Assembly: GCA_003213115.1 (NCBI GenBank)
Contig: QCNU01000001.1
Span: forward strand, 372,001 to 436,000
Direction of reading: 5' to 3'
Source: Pelagibacteraceae bacterium AG-426-L23
Lineage (GTDB): Bacteria > Pseudomonadota > Alphaproteobacteria > Pelagibacterales > Pelagibacteraceae
Length of the DNA stretch: 64,000 nucleotides
Shown here: positions 7,526 through 16,099 of the stretch, piece after piece
Layout: the number at the start of each line of letters is the position of its first letter
Numbering within the stretch: position 1 is the stretch's first letter
Made by a program: the position numbers and the translations under genes
Notes under the pieces: generated by a model
Database searches by the model: none
What the model was told of the DNA's origin: nothing
Seen by the model: the letters and a program-made list of their open reading frames with translations, nothing else

Positions 7526-8754
7526 TATTGATTGATTAAACTTTTTATATCTTGCTTTTTTCTAATTATTCTAGCTTTAGCTTTATTTATAATTATCTCA
7601 GCTATTAAAGGTTTAGTATTATAGTTAGAAGATAAAGAAGCACCGTAAGCTCCAACGTCAGCAATTGCAACATAATCAGTTTGGTTTAGACTTTGGTATT
7701 TTTTATATTTAACAAATTTACAAGTTGTTTCACATATTGGGCCAACAAATTCTAAAGGACCTTTATTTTTTTTACTATTCTTAATCACTGGAATTATATT
7801 ATGAACAGCATCATAAAGTGCCGTTCTCATAAAATCATTCATACCAGCATTTAGTATTGCAAATGTTTTATTTGAACCTTTTTTTAAATATTGAACTTTA
7901 GTTACTAAAATAGCTGTGTCACCTACAATTGCTCGTCCTGGCTCGAAAATAATATTACAATTATATTTTTTTCTAAACTTTTCTACTAAAATTGAATAAT
8001 TTTTTAGATTTATTTTCTTATCTTTTTTTTTATAAGAAATACCAAATCCACCCCCAAGATCTACAAACTTGAAGTTAATTGCTGTTCTTTTAATAATCTC
8101 CTCCAAAACTTTTAAAGTTTTTTTAAAAGGATTCTCACTCAATATTTGACTACCAATATGTACACTTATTGCATTAAGTTTTAAATTTTTTAACTTCTTA
8201 ACGTTTAGACAAAATGAAATCAAATTTGTTTTCGAAAGACCAAATTTATCCTCAGCTTTACCTGTGGAAATTTTTTTATGCGTAGGAGCATTGATATCTG
8301 GATTCAGTCTGATACCAATAGCAGTCTTTTTTTTTAATTTACCAGCAATTTTATTAATTAATATAGCCTCATTTTCTGATTCCACATTTATTAATAAAAT
8401 TTTTTTTCTTATCGCCAGTTTAATTTCATCCTCTGTTTTACCTACACCTGAGAAAACAATTTTATTAGGCTTTATACCAGATTTAATAGCTTTAAGTAAT
8501 TCCCCACCCGAAACAACATCTGCACCTGATCCCATTTTCTTTAAAATTTTTAAAATTTGAATATTTGAATTTGCTTTAACAGAAAAACAAATAAGCGGAT
8601 TAGATTTTTTGAAATTATTTGAAAACGATTTGTAATTTTCAATAATATTACCTTCTGAATAAAGATAAAAGGGGGAGCTAAATTTTGATACTAGCCTTCT
8701 TACAGAGACATTTTCTACAAATAGGTTATTATTTTTATATCTTATATAAGACAT
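7525..8754 (-). CDS. lysA: Diaminopimelate decarboxylase
   Basis: PLP-dependent fold-III enzyme converting meso-diaminopimelate to lysine. The PLP lysine is in ICFSVKANSN near residue 59. GIRLNPDINAPTHKKISTG, SVHIGSQ, the PLP-phosphate loop LGGGFGI, FEPGRAIVGD, GPICETTC and DVGAYGASLSSNYN are all in order. The 409-residue length is normal. It follows the lptM lipoprotein gene by 2 bp, the arrangement known from many proteobacteria. Confidence 0.96.
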   Translation of the reverse strand: MSYIRYKNNNLFVENVSVRRLVSKFSSPFYLYSEGNIIENYKSFSNNFKKSNPLICFSVKANSNIQILKILKKMGSGADVVSGGELLKAIKSGIKPNKIVFSGVGKTEDEIKLAIRKKILLINVESENEAILINKIAGKLKKKTAIGIRLNPDINAPTHKKISTGKAEDKFGLSKTNLISFCLNVKKLKNLKLNAISVHIGSQILSENPFKKTLKVLEEIIKRTAINFKFVDLGGGFGISYKKKDKKINLKNYSILVEKFRKKYNCNIIFEPGRAIVGDTAILVTKVQYLKKGSNKTFAILNAGMNDFMRTALYDAVHNIIPVIKNSKKNKGPLEFVGPICETTCKFVKYKKYQSLNQTDYVAIADVGAYGASLSSNYNTKPLIAEIIINKAKARIIRKKQDIKSLINQ

Positions 8755-8756
8755 AT

Positions 8757-8867
8757 TTAAATTATTTTTGTAAAACTATTAATTGACCCTTGGTACTGCG
8801 GATCTGATTTTTTTCCACATGATCCCAATACAAACATTAAAATTATGAGAGCAATAATTAACCTCAT
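8757..8867 (-). CDS. lptM: Small LptM (YifL)-like lipoprotein, 36 aa
   Basis: A short gene between argH and lysA. Translating from ATG 8867 gives a 36-residue protein with a charged N-terminus, a hydrophobic core (LIIALIILMFVL), the lipobox LGSC with Cys17, then GKKSDP and a polar tail. This is the layout of the LptM/YifL family, which lies at this same locus in many proteobacteria and is known in E. coli to assist LptD maturation. The start overlaps the argH stop by 4 nt (ATGA), and the stop is 2 bp from the lysA ATG. Function by family and position only. Confidence 0.82.
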   Translation of the reverse strand: MRLIIALIILMFVLGSCGKKSDPQYQGSINSFTKII

Positions 8868-10252
8868 CTAAGTTCCTTTTTGTATTTTTTTATCATATTT
8901 TTTATATTTCTTTCAGATGTTCCGCCATAAGAATTTTTTGAATTCATGGAGTTTTTTATATTAAAAATTTTTAAAACATTGTTATTCAAATTTTTATGAA
9001 ACTTTTTAATTTCATTTAATGTCAATTCGTCTAAATTTTTCTTATTTTTTTCTGCATAATTAACTATTTTTGATGATATTTTGTAAGCCTCTCTAAAAGA
9101 AAGTTTTTTATCTTTTACAAGGTAGTCAGCAAAATCAGTTGCTGTTGTATATCCAGTTTTTGCCATATCTGACATTCTATTTTTGTTTGGTTTTACATTT
9201 TTGATTAACTCATTGCTCATAATTAATGTATCTTTTAACGTATCAAAACCATCAAATACTAATGCTTTGTCATCTTGTAAATCTTTAAAATATGAAATTG
9301 GAAGTCCCTTCATTATTGTTAAAATAGAATTTAATTTTCCATAATTAATTCCAGTTCTACCTCTTATAAGTTCTGCAGGGTCAGGGTTCTTTTTTTGTGG
9401 CATGATAGATGACCCAGTAAGCATTTTATCATTGAAGCCAATCAATTTGTAAGCATCAGAATTTAATATTATAAAATCCTCGGCCAATCTTGATAAATGC
9501 ATTGCACACACTGCACAAGCATAAAGAAAATCTATTGCAAAATCCCTATCCGAAACTGTGTCGATTGAGTTATTAGTAGGCTTTTTAAAACCCAACTTTT
9601 TAGAAGTAAAATTTCTATCTATATTGTAAGATGTTCCAGATAATGCTGCTGCTCCAAGTGGAGACTCATCAATTAAGTCTAAATTATTTTTAAATCTTTG
9701 CTTATCTCTTTTGAACATTTCATAATAAGCCAAGAGATAATGAGCAAAAGAAACTGGTTGTGCGTTTTTTAAATGAGTAAAGCCTGGCATCACTGTACTC
9801 ACATTTTTATCTGCTTTGACTATTATATTTTTCATTAAATAGTTTAATTCTTTAATTAAAATTAAAGATGAATCCTTTACCCATAGCTTAAAATCTGTAA
9901 CTACCTGATCATTTCTTGATCTGGCAGTATGCATATAACCTGCTGAGTCCCCGATTATTTCATATAATTTTTTTTCGATATTTAAGTGAATATCCTCAAA
10001 TTTTTCTTTAAATATAAACTTACCTTTTCTAATTTGTCCTTTAATTTTATCCAATCCTTTAAGTATTTTTTTCCCCTTTTTAGCAGGAATAATTTTTTTT
10101 TTAATAAGCATCTGAGTATGAATTTTTGAGGCAAAAATATCTTGTTCGTAGAGTCTTTTATCTACGTTAATAGAAGCCCCAATTCTTTGAAATGATTTAG
10201 AAGTTGAGCTTTTGAATCTCCCTGACCAAACTGTTTTATTTTTATTTGTCAT
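8864..10252 (-). CDS. argH: Argininosuccinate lyase
   Basis: Last enzyme of arginine synthesis, splitting argininosuccinate to arginine and fumarate. It belongs to the fumarase/aspartase superfamily: N-terminal WSGRFKSSTSKSFQR, HTARSRNDQV near residue 108, TPGFTHLKNAQPVSFAH-type block, and the signature loop GSSIMPQKKNPDPAE near residue 283. The 462-residue length is normal. It is the first gene of the argH-lptM-lysA-plsC operon and is transcribed away from the esterase gene. Confidence 0.97.
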   Translation of the reverse strand: MTNKNKTVWSGRFKSSTSKSFQRIGASINVDKRLYEQDIFASKIHTQMLIKKKIIPAKKGKKILKGLDKIKGQIRKGKFIFKEKFEDIHLNIEKKLYEIIGDSAGYMHTARSRNDQVVTDFKLWVKDSSLILIKELNYLMKNIIVKADKNVSTVMPGFTHLKNAQPVSFAHYLLAYYEMFKRDKQRFKNNLDLIDESPLGAAALSGTSYNIDRNFTSKKLGFKKPTNNSIDTVSDRDFAIDFLYACAVCAMHLSRLAEDFIILNSDAYKLIGFNDKMLTGSSIMPQKKNPDPAELIRGRTGINYGKLNSILTIMKGLPISYFKDLQDDKALVFDGFDTLKDTLIMSNELIKNVKPNKNRMSDMAKTGYTTATDFADYLVKDKKLSFREAYKISSKIVNYAEKNKKNLDELTLNEIKKFHKNLNNNVLKIFNIKNSMNSKNSYGGTSERNIKNMIKKYKKELR

Positions 10253-10281
10253 AAACTATGTTATTTTCAATTTAAATTAAT

Positions 10282-10362
10282 ATGAAAATTAGTAAATCTT
10301 TTAATTTTCAAGATGTTGAACTAAATGGTAAAAAAGGCAATATCATGATCCTGTATTTATGA
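10282..10362 (+). pseudogene. 26-codon ORF before the esterase, possible redoxin remnant
   Basis: The spacer facing argH contains an ATG-started 26-codon frame whose TGA stop overlaps the next gene's ATG (ATGA). The translation (FNFQDVELNGKKGNIMILYL at its end) loosely resembles the first strands of a TlpA/thioredoxin-like protein, cut just where the active-site Trp-Cys would follow. Genes of that family are often found divergent from argH. It may be a decayed tlpA, a translated leader peptide coupled to the esterase, or chance. Weak evidence. Confidence 0.3.
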
Positions 10363-11012
10363 GTTACTCTTTAAAAAGTATAATTATTGATCCAATTTCT
10401 AAAGAAAAACCAGAAAGTGCAGTAATACTTTGCCATGGATATGGAGGTGACGGCAAAGATATATCTATTTTGGCGAATTATTGGAAAAATTATTTACCCA
10501 AAACTATTTTTATATGTCCAGACGCACCGGAGAAATGCAGTATAAGTCCAAGTGGATTTCAGTGGTTTGAATTAGGAGAACATTCAGAAGATCAGATATT
10601 AGCAAAATCTTTAGTTTCTGAAACTAAACTAAATAAACTAATTGATGAAGTTAAAGAAAGAAATAATATTAGTGCTAATAAAATTGTTTTATCAGGATTC
10701 AGTCAAGGATGTATGATTTCTTTACAAACTGGTATCAAAAGGAAAGATAAAATTAATTGTATTTTAGGCTACTCAGGAAGAATTATAAGCCCCAATTATT
10801 TAGCTAAGAATATTAATTCAAGACCAAATGTTATGTTAATGCATGGCGATAAAGATATGGTAGTACCTATTACATCTTTATTAGAGGCTAAAGATTTTTT
10901 TAATAAAAATAACTATACAATAGAAACAAAAATTTTTAAAAATTGTGAGCATCGTATACCAACAGAAGGTTCAAGCATTGGCTTAGAGTTTATTAAAAAA
11001 AATTTATATTAA
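10359..11012 (+). CDS. Phospholipase/carboxylesterase family alpha/beta hydrolase
   Basis: Serine hydrolase of the carboxylesterase/acyl-protein thioesterase-like family. It has an oxyanion-side ILCHGYGGDGKD near residue 24, nucleophile elbow SGFSQGCM (Ser near 114), and catalytic Asp in MHGDKDMVVP and His in CEHRIPTEG. At 217 residues it matches the family and has no signal peptide, so it is cytoplasmic. The physiological ester is unknown. It is divergent from argH and followed 65 bp later by an HNH gene. Confidence 0.87.
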   Translation: MSYSLKSIIIDPISKEKPESAVILCHGYGGDGKDISILANYWKNYLPKTIFICPDAPEKCSISPSGFQWFELGEHSEDQILAKSLVSETKLNKLIDEVKERNNISANKIVLSGFSQGCMISLQTGIKRKDKINCILGYSGRIISPNYLAKNINSRPNVMLMHGDKDMVVPITSLLEAKDFFNKNNYTIETKIFKNCEHRIPTEGSSIGLEFIKKNLY

Positions 11013-11077
11013 TATTTAATTCTACTGTAACAATTTTACATCTTGATATAACTGTTTTATTCAGTTAACTTTTTGAT

Positions 11078-11647
11078 ATGATTATTTCTGCCGATCAAAA
11101 AGTGCCTTTAGAAAAATGTCCAGCTTTAGTATTAAATGCTGACTTTAGACCTTTAAGTTATTATCCATTATCTTTGTGGTGTTGGCAAGATGCAGTCAAA
11201 TCTGTTTTTCTTGATAGGGTGAGTATTGTTTCTAATTATAAACGAAAAATAAGAAGCCCTTCGTTTGAAATGTCATTACCAAGTGTAATTGCTTTAAAAA
11301 GTTTTATAAAACCATCTGAAAATCCAAACTTTACTAGATTTAATGTTTTTTTAAGAGATAAATTCACGTGTCAATATTGTGGCGCAAAAAAAGATTTAAC
11401 ATTTGATCACCTTTTACCAAAGTCTAAAGGCGGCCTAACTGATTGGGAAAATGTTGTAACAGCCTGTTCTACATGTAACGTAAAAAAAGGTGGAAAACTT
11501 TTCAGAGATTGTGATTTGAAATTATTTAATAGGCCTTACAGACCTACCGTTGATGACCTACATAAAAATGGTAAAAATTTTCCACCAAATTTTCTTCACG
11601 AAAGTTGGATGGACTATTTATATTGGGATATTGAATTAGAGCCTTAA
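11078..11647 (+). CDS. HNH endonuclease domain protein
   Basis: A 189-residue protein with an HNH fold in residues about 96-135: zinc ligands CQYCGAKK, then LTFDHLLPKSKGG (first His), WENVVTACSTCNVKKGG (Asn and second Cys pair). The N-terminal 90 residues carry PALVLNADFRPLSYYPLSLW, which is typical of a widespread, conserved bacterial HNH family not linked to any mobile element. No substrate is known to me. It converges on coq7 with zero spacing. Confidence 0.88.
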   Translation: MIISADQKVPLEKCPALVLNADFRPLSYYPLSLWCWQDAVKSVFLDRVSIVSNYKRKIRSPSFEMSLPSVIALKSFIKPSENPNFTRFNVFLRDKFTCQYCGAKKDLTFDHLLPKSKGGLTDWENVVTACSTCNVKKGGKLFRDCDLKLFNRPYRPTVDDLHKNGKNFPPNFLHESWMDYLYWDIELEP

Positions 11648-12181
11648 TCAAATCTTTTCAGAAACTGTAATTGCTATTCTTGATGAAGTTTTAATAACTT
11701 TATCTAACAAACTGTATAATCCTTTTTTTGTTGCCCCTTGATCATAAGCTATATCTTTATGGTGTAATTCATCTTCCCTAAACTTCATAATTTTTTGTTT
11801 AAGATCTTTTTCATCATCTTTTAATTTATAAGTTTGATTCTTATAATGTTCATCAATTACTTCCTCAACTGAAGCAGTACATAGCATTGCTGCTTTTTTA
11901 CCTAACATTGCAGTTCCAAAACCAAGCGAAACTCCTAATAAATCCCAAAGAGGAAGTAACTTTGTTGGTTTAATATTTCTTTTTTGTATTTCTTTATCAA
12001 AGTATTCAAAGTGTTCAGACTCATGTTCTTTCATTTCTTCAATTTTTCTCTTAAGCTCTTCATCTTGTTTAAAAGTTTTTAAAGCAAGTAATTGACCTTC
12101 ATAAATTTTTATAGCTCCTCGCTCACCAGCATGATCAACTCTAATGATTTCCTCTAATGTTTTTTTATCGGTTTGATTCAT
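11648..12181 (-). CDS. coq7: Coq7-like ubiquinone hydroxylase
   Basis: Carboxylate-bridged di-iron monooxygenase for a late ubiquinone ring hydroxylation (demethoxyubiquinol hydroxylase family). Iron ligands appear as RVDHAGERGA with EGQ, then EHESEHFEYF, EEVIDEHY and EDELHHKDIAY. A longer reading frame opens at 12220, but those 13 extra residues lie inside dsbB, and the conserved protein begins at MNQTDKKTL. I therefore prefer ATG 12181 (177 aa). It overlaps the dsbB end by 17 nt. Confidence 0.92.
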   Translation of the reverse strand: MNQTDKKTLEEIIRVDHAGERGAIKIYEGQLLALKTFKQDEELKRKIEEMKEHESEHFEYFDKEIQKRNIKPTKLLPLWDLLGVSLGFGTAMLGKKAAMLCTASVEEVIDEHYKNQTYKLKDDEKDLKQKIMKFREDELHHKDIAYDQGATKKGLYSLLDKVIKTSSRIAITVSEKI

Positions 12182-12647
12182 AATTTTTATAAAGCATAAT
12201 AAATATACAGAATAATACAAAAGAAAAAATAGTATTTATTGAAGCAAGTGAAAAACCTAGAAGTGTAAAAGTAACATCCTTACAACTGATAACATTTTCC
12301 CTTAGTTGGCTTAAAATCTCCTCTTTATTCATTTCATTTACCAAATTACTGTCTTCACATATAAATGACTCATTAAAAAAACCTTGTTCTATCCCATAAT
12401 GATAAAATGCCAATGATGAGCCGACTAACATAATTAGTGATAAAATTAAAAGTGAAAATTTTTCATATTTTCTTATAAGCAATATATTAAAAATTAATAC
12501 TATTGAAAAAAAATATGGCAGACGTTGATAAAGACAAAGTTTACAAGGTTTATGACCCAGTCCGTATTCAATAAAATATGCCGCAAAGAGTGAGCCAATC
12601 ATTAAAAATAAAGTTACGTATAATATAATTTTGGAATTTTTCGACAT
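12165..12647 (-). CDS. dsbB: Disulfide bond formation protein B
   Basis: Inner-membrane quinone reductase that reoxidises DsbA. Four hydrophobic helices are visible in 160 residues. The first periplasmic pair is GHKPCKLCLYQRLPYF near residue 33. The second cysteines are FICEDS and VISCKDV near residues 98 and 118. Length is typical. It lies between yqaA (1 bp gap) and coq7. Pairing a quinone-dependent enzyme with a ubiquinone synthesis gene is consistent, but no direct coupling is implied. Confidence 0.92.
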   Translation of the reverse strand: MSKNSKIILYVTLFLMIGSLFAAYFIEYGLGHKPCKLCLYQRLPYFFSIVLIFNILLIRKYEKFSLLILSLIMLVGSSLAFYHYGIEQGFFNESFICEDSNLVNEMNKEEILSQLRENVISCKDVTFTLLGFSLASINTIFSFVLFCIFIMLYKNYESNR

Positions 12648-12648
12648 A

Positions 12649-13242
12649 TTAAACTAAAAAATAGATTAAACCTCCTATCATAACAATCATTATAGAAATT
12701 ATTATAGACCACTTTGTTCCACTTTTTTCTAAAAAAGGTCCAAAGCTTTCACCAAATTTATAAGTTAAAAACGCTACTAAAAAAAATCTTAAACCTCTAG
12801 TGAATACACAAATTATTATAAAAAAAAATATATTAAAATGAATAAAGCCACTTGATATGGTTAAAAGCTTAAAAGGCAAAGGTGTAAAACCAGCGGTAAA
12901 AAGAATCCCTAACCAGGAAAAAAAACCACCTTTCGTAGAAAATTTTTCTTTTAAAAAATTCGGGTCTTCATAGCCATACAATTCAAATATTTTATAGCCA
13001 ACTTCGTTAAAAAAAACATATCCAATCAGATAACCAAATAATGCTCCCAAAACTGAAAAAATTGTTGCAATTAAAGCTATGCGTAAAAATTCTTTTTTTT
13101 TCGCTACTACCATTGGAATTATCATCACGTCTGGCGGTATAGGGAAGAAGGAACTTTCTATAAAAGCTTCGAAAGCCAATAGAGGCTTAGCATACTTGTG
13201 TCCTGCCCAAGAAACACACTTATCGTATATTGTTTTTATCAT
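12649..13242 (-). CDS. YqaA/DedA-family membrane protein
   Basis: Polytopic membrane protein of the SNARE-associated/VTT (DedA-like) family, 197 residues. Features are the re-entrant-loop motif FIESSFFPIPPDVMIIPMV near residue 30, the GYLIGYVFF helix, and the second motif FTAGFTPLPFKLLTISSG near residue 118 with CVFTRGLRFFLVAFLTYKFG. Family members are linked to lipid scrambling and undecaprenyl phosphate recycling. The role of this subgroup is uncertain. First gene of the yqaA-dsbB-coq7 operon. Confidence 0.88.
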   Translation of the reverse strand: MIKTIYDKCVSWAGHKYAKPLLAFEAFIESSFFPIPPDVMIIPMVVAKKKEFLRIALIATIFSVLGALFGYLIGYVFFNEVGYKIFELYGYEDPNFLKEKFSTKGGFFSWLGILFTAGFTPLPFKLLTISSGFIHFNIFFFIIICVFTRGLRFFLVAFLTYKFGESFGPFLEKSGTKWSIIISIMIVMIGGLIYFLV

Positions 13243-13309
13243 CTTTTCTGTTGCGTCTTAAATTAATTCAAAACATAATGATTGTAAAAATATTAATTAA
13301 GAAAAATGT

Positions 13310-13396
13310 GGGCGAATGGTGGAACTGGTAGACGCGTCGGACTCAAAATCCGGTGGTAGCAATACCTTGAGAGTTCGAGTCTCTCTTCGCCCACCA
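13310..13396 (+). tRNA. tRNA-Leu(CAA)
   Basis: An 87-nt tRNA with acceptor GGGCGAA pairing with TTCGCCC, discriminator A and encoded CCA. The D-arm (TGGAACTGGTAGACGC) and the T-arm GAGTTCGAGTC are normal. The anticodon stem TCGGA/TCCGG encloses loop CTCAAAA, giving anticodon CAA (reads UUG). It has the long class II variable arm expected for leucine. The acyl-CoA synthetase ATG follows 6 bp after the CCA. Confidence 0.97.
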
Positions 13397-13401
13397 AAGT
13401 T

Positions 13402-15078
13402 ATGGATATAAGCAAATTAAACAGTTTAGTAGAACTTTATTTTAGAAAAGTAGAGGAAACTGACGGTAAAAAATTTTTTTTAAAATGGTTGAAACAAAGT
13501 AAACCAACTTACAACTGGGAAGATATAACTGAAAGAATTTTTAAACTTAGCTCAAAAATTAAATCTTTAATTAATGAAGGTGACAGATGTTTGATTTTGT
13601 CTGAGAATAGACCTTATTGGTTAATGGCTGATATCTCTATTATGAATGCAGGTGGAATTTCTGTTCCTATTTTTACTACTTACTCGGCCAATGATTATAG
13701 ATATATTCTAAATGACTGCAAACCATCTTTGATAGTTGTTTCAAATCAGGATCAATTTAAAAAAATTAAAAATTTTTTAAACAATGATGTTAAAAAAATT
13801 ATATCTTTTGAAAAAATAGAAGCAGACAGTTTATTAATAGAAGATATTTTAAATGAAGATATCAGTGAAAAAATAATTAATAAAAATCTTAAAAGAAATA
13901 TGCCCGCTTGTATTATTTATACCTCAGGCACTTCCGGAAATCCTAAAGGAGTAGTCTTAAGTCATGGTGGTATTTTATCTAATTGCGAGGGTGCCGTAGA
14001 ATTATTAGAGCCTTTGATAAATAAAAAAAATCCAGTGTTCCTTACTTGGTTACCTTTATCCCATTCTTATGAACATACTGTTCAATTTATTCAAATTATT
14101 GTTGGTGCTAAAGTTTTTTATGCAGAAAGCTTGGAAAAATTAATTTCTAATATGAGTTTAGCCAAACCTACAATCATGACTGCCGTACCAAGATTCTATC
14201 AAAACCTTTTTACGAAGATAAATATAAATTTTGAAAAACAAACTGGCTTTAAAAAAAAGCTAATCAAGCAAACTCTTAACTTAGGGAAAAAGATACTTAA
14301 AAAAGAAAGATTAAATTTAAAAGAAAAAATAATAAATTTTTTATGTGACAAATTAGTACGAAAAAAAATTAGAAATCAATTTGGCGGAAATCTTCAAGCC
14401 TTCGTGTCAGGTGGCGGGGCGCTAGATCAAAATATAGGTGAATTTTTGAATGCCGTTGGTTTACCCACTCTTCAAGGCTATGGTCTTACTGAGGCATCTC
14501 CAGTTGTTAGTTGTAATTTACCAGATTTAATAAAAGTTGAAACTGTTGGTCCACCGTTTAGGACAAATAAAGTCAAAATCGCTAAGGATGGTGAAATCCT
14601 GATTAAGGGTGAAAACGTTATGTTGGGGTATTGGAATTTAAAAGAGGATACTGAAAAAGTTATAAAAAATGGTTGGTTACACACAGGAGATATAGGTGAA
14701 TTAGATAAAAATAATTATTTAAAAATTACGGATAGAAAAAAAGATATTATTGTAAATTTAGGAGGCGATAACATTTCACCAAGTAAAATTGAAAATATTC
14801 TATGTTTAAATGAAAATATTAAACAATCTTTGGTTTATGGTGATAAAAAAAACTATTTAGTTGCGTTAATTGTTGCAGAAAAAGAAATTAATTATGAAAA
14901 AATTAAAGAAATATTGGAAAATATAAATAAAAACTTAACTTTAGTAGAAAAAATTAAAAAATTTGTATTAATTAATGAAGAATTTACAATTAATAATGGA
15001 ATGCTGACGCCAACTTTAAAGTTAAAAAGAAAAGAAATAATTAAAAATTATAAACAACAATTAGAAAATCTTTATTAA
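13402..15078 (+). CDS. Long-chain acyl-CoA synthetase (AMP-forming)
   Basis: ANL-superfamily enzyme that activates a fatty acid to acyl-CoA through an acyl-adenylate. The P-loop-like motif IIYTSGTSGNPKGVVLSHGG lies near residue 171. A5 is LQGYGLTEASPV. HTGDIGELD near 430 and DRKKDIIVNLGGDNISPSKIE follow at the hinge. The 558-residue length and the LPLSHSYEHT segment fit the long-chain (FadD15/ACSL-like) group. It may be read together with tRNA-Leu. The exact chain length cannot be read from sequence. Confidence 0.9.
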   Translation: MDISKLNSLVELYFRKVEETDGKKFFLKWLKQSKPTYNWEDITERIFKLSSKIKSLINEGDRCLILSENRPYWLMADISIMNAGGISVPIFTTYSANDYRYILNDCKPSLIVVSNQDQFKKIKNFLNNDVKKIISFEKIEADSLLIEDILNEDISEKIINKNLKRNMPACIIYTSGTSGNPKGVVLSHGGILSNCEGAVELLEPLINKKNPVFLTWLPLSHSYEHTVQFIQIIVGAKVFYAESLEKLISNMSLAKPTIMTAVPRFYQNLFTKININFEKQTGFKKKLIKQTLNLGKKILKKERLNLKEKIINFLCDKLVRKKIRNQFGGNLQAFVSGGGALDQNIGEFLNAVGLPTLQGYGLTEASPVVSCNLPDLIKVETVGPPFRTNKVKIAKDGEILIKGENVMLGYWNLKEDTEKVIKNGWLHTGDIGELDKNNYLKITDRKKDIIVNLGGDNISPSKIENILCLNENIKQSLVYGDKKNYLVALIVAEKEINYEKIKEILENINKNLTLVEKIKKFVLINEEFTINNGMLTPTLKLKRKEIIKNYKQQLENLY

Positions 15079-15209
15079 AGTATAAATAAAATCTTTATTT
15101 AATTGCTTAAAAAAACATTGGTATTGCTAACTTTTTTAAAATTTTACAAAAAATTAAAAATTAGATTAAATTTTTAAATTTGAATCAAAAATTAGAAATT
15201 ATTTAACAA

Positions 15210-15282
15210 TTGACATGAATCTTAAATTAATTAATGTTTACTTTAACAAACGAATCATAAAGATTTGTTTAAAAAATGGGAG
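15210..15282 (+). promoter_or_regulatory. Promoter, leader hairpin and SD of the 22-aa basic peptide gene
   Basis: A consensus TTGACA box lies at 15210-15215, with a weak -10 (TAATGT, about 15232-15237) after 16 nt. The predicted leader contains a 9-bp hairpin: AAACGAATC (15248-15256), 5-nt loop, GATTTGTTT (15262-15270), with one G-U pair. A GGGAG Shine-Dalgarno site follows at 15278-15282, 6 nt before the ATG. The mini-gene therefore has its own complete expression unit. The -10 is the weakest part of the call. Confidence 0.55.
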
Positions 15283-15288
15283 ATAAAG

Positions 15289-15357
15289 ATGGCTAAACGT
15301 AGAAAAAAAGCTAAAAAGAAAAAAAAGACTAAAAAAAGAAGAAGAAGAAGAAGATAG
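15289..15357 (+). CDS. 22-residue extremely basic peptide
   Basis: ATG to TAG gives 22 residues, of which 18 are Lys or Arg. The others are Met1, two Ala and one Thr, there is no acidic residue, and it ends in six Arg. A good SD (GGGAG), a hairpin leader and a strong terminator 15 nt after the stop argue that it is a real gene. It recalls protamine-like or tiny ribosomal proteins (bTHX-like), but I see no specific match, so the function is unknown. Binding to rRNA or DNA is the natural guess. Confidence 0.72.
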   Translation: MAKRRKKAKKKKKTKKRRRRRR

Positions 15358-15371
15358 TTTTTTTTAAAACC

Positions 15372-15413
15372 AAACGCCCTTTTTAATTCATAAGCTAAAA
15401 AGGGCGTTTTTTT
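15372..15413. terminator. Strong intrinsic terminator between the basic peptide gene and carD
   Basis: A perfect 14-bp stem (15372-15385 with 15396-15409, core CGCCC/GGGCG), a 10-nt loop and a T-run to 15413 on the plus strand. It ends the basic peptide transcript. On the minus strand the same hairpin follows the carD stop with a poorer U-tract, so it probably serves both convergent genes. Confidence 0.92.
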
Positions 15414-16095
15414 ATACTTCTGCTAAATTTTGATTTCTTCCTAAAGCTTTATCCATTTTTCTTTGAACGTCTTCAGGCTTAATCTTTAATACAGCTTCAA
15501 ACTCTGACTTGAGCCTTTCGTATGCTTTTTCAAAGAGTTGTCTTTCGCTATATGACTGATCTGCGATGATATCTGAATTTTTGTTTAAATCTTTTACTAC
15601 CTCGGCTAACTCATAAATTTTTCCCGAATTTATTTTTTGGTCATATTCTTGTGCCCTTCTACTCCACATAGTTCTTTTAATTTTAGGCTTACTTTTTAGA
15701 ATAGAAACACATTTATTTATTTGATTTATTGTTGCTATAGGTCTTAAATTAGACTGTTGGTTTATAGGCACCGTTAAAGTTAGTTTCTCTTTTTCAATTA
15801 AGATTTTATAAAACTGAATATCAATTTGGCCAATTTTTGCTTTTTCAACTGATAAAATTTTACCAACCCCGTGCTTTGGATAAACAACATAATCTTTAAT
15901 ATTGTATTGCCTTTTCTCGGTAGGTTGTTTTTTTACTTTTTTTATCTCAATTTTTTCTGTATCAGAAAAATTACCTGTTTTTTTCTCAACTAATTCAGAT
16001 TTATCCTTTATTTTTAGTTCCTTGGCTTTACTTTTTTTAATCTTAGGTTTTTTTGGTTTTTTACCTTTTTTAGTTTTTTTACCTTTTTTTTTCAT
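15412..16095 (-). CDS. carD: CarD-family transcription regulator with Lys-rich N-terminal tail
   Basis: RNA-polymerase-binding regulator that stabilises open promoter complexes at stable RNA and other promoters. The CarD/TRCF N-terminal domain begins about residue 64 (YNIKDYVVYPKHGVGKIL). The helical C-terminal domain contains RTMWSRRAQEYDQKINSG and AYERLKSEFEAVLKI. The first 60 or so residues are a low-complexity lysine-rich tail. The frame is open to 16134, but I choose ATG 16095 because it follows the fdxA stop by 4 nt with a GGTAAG-like SD, whereas the upstream ATG lies inside fdxA without one. Confidence 0.88.
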   Translation of the reverse strand: MKKKGKKTKKGKKPKKPKIKKSKAKELKIKDKSELVEKKTGNFSDTEKIEIKKVKKQPTEKRQYNIKDYVVYPKHGVGKILSVEKAKIGQIDIQFYKILIEKEKLTLTVPINQQSNLRPIATINQINKCVSILKSKPKIKRTMWSRRAQEYDQKINSGKIYELAEVVKDLNKNSDIIADQSYSERQLFEKAYERLKSEFEAVLKIKPEDVQRKMDKALGRNQNLAEV

Positions 16096-16099
16096 AAAT

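Noticed and set aside
11648-12220. Longer coq7 start at 12220
   Set aside because: The 13 extra residues lie inside dsbB and are not part of the conserved protein; ATG 12181 fits the family.
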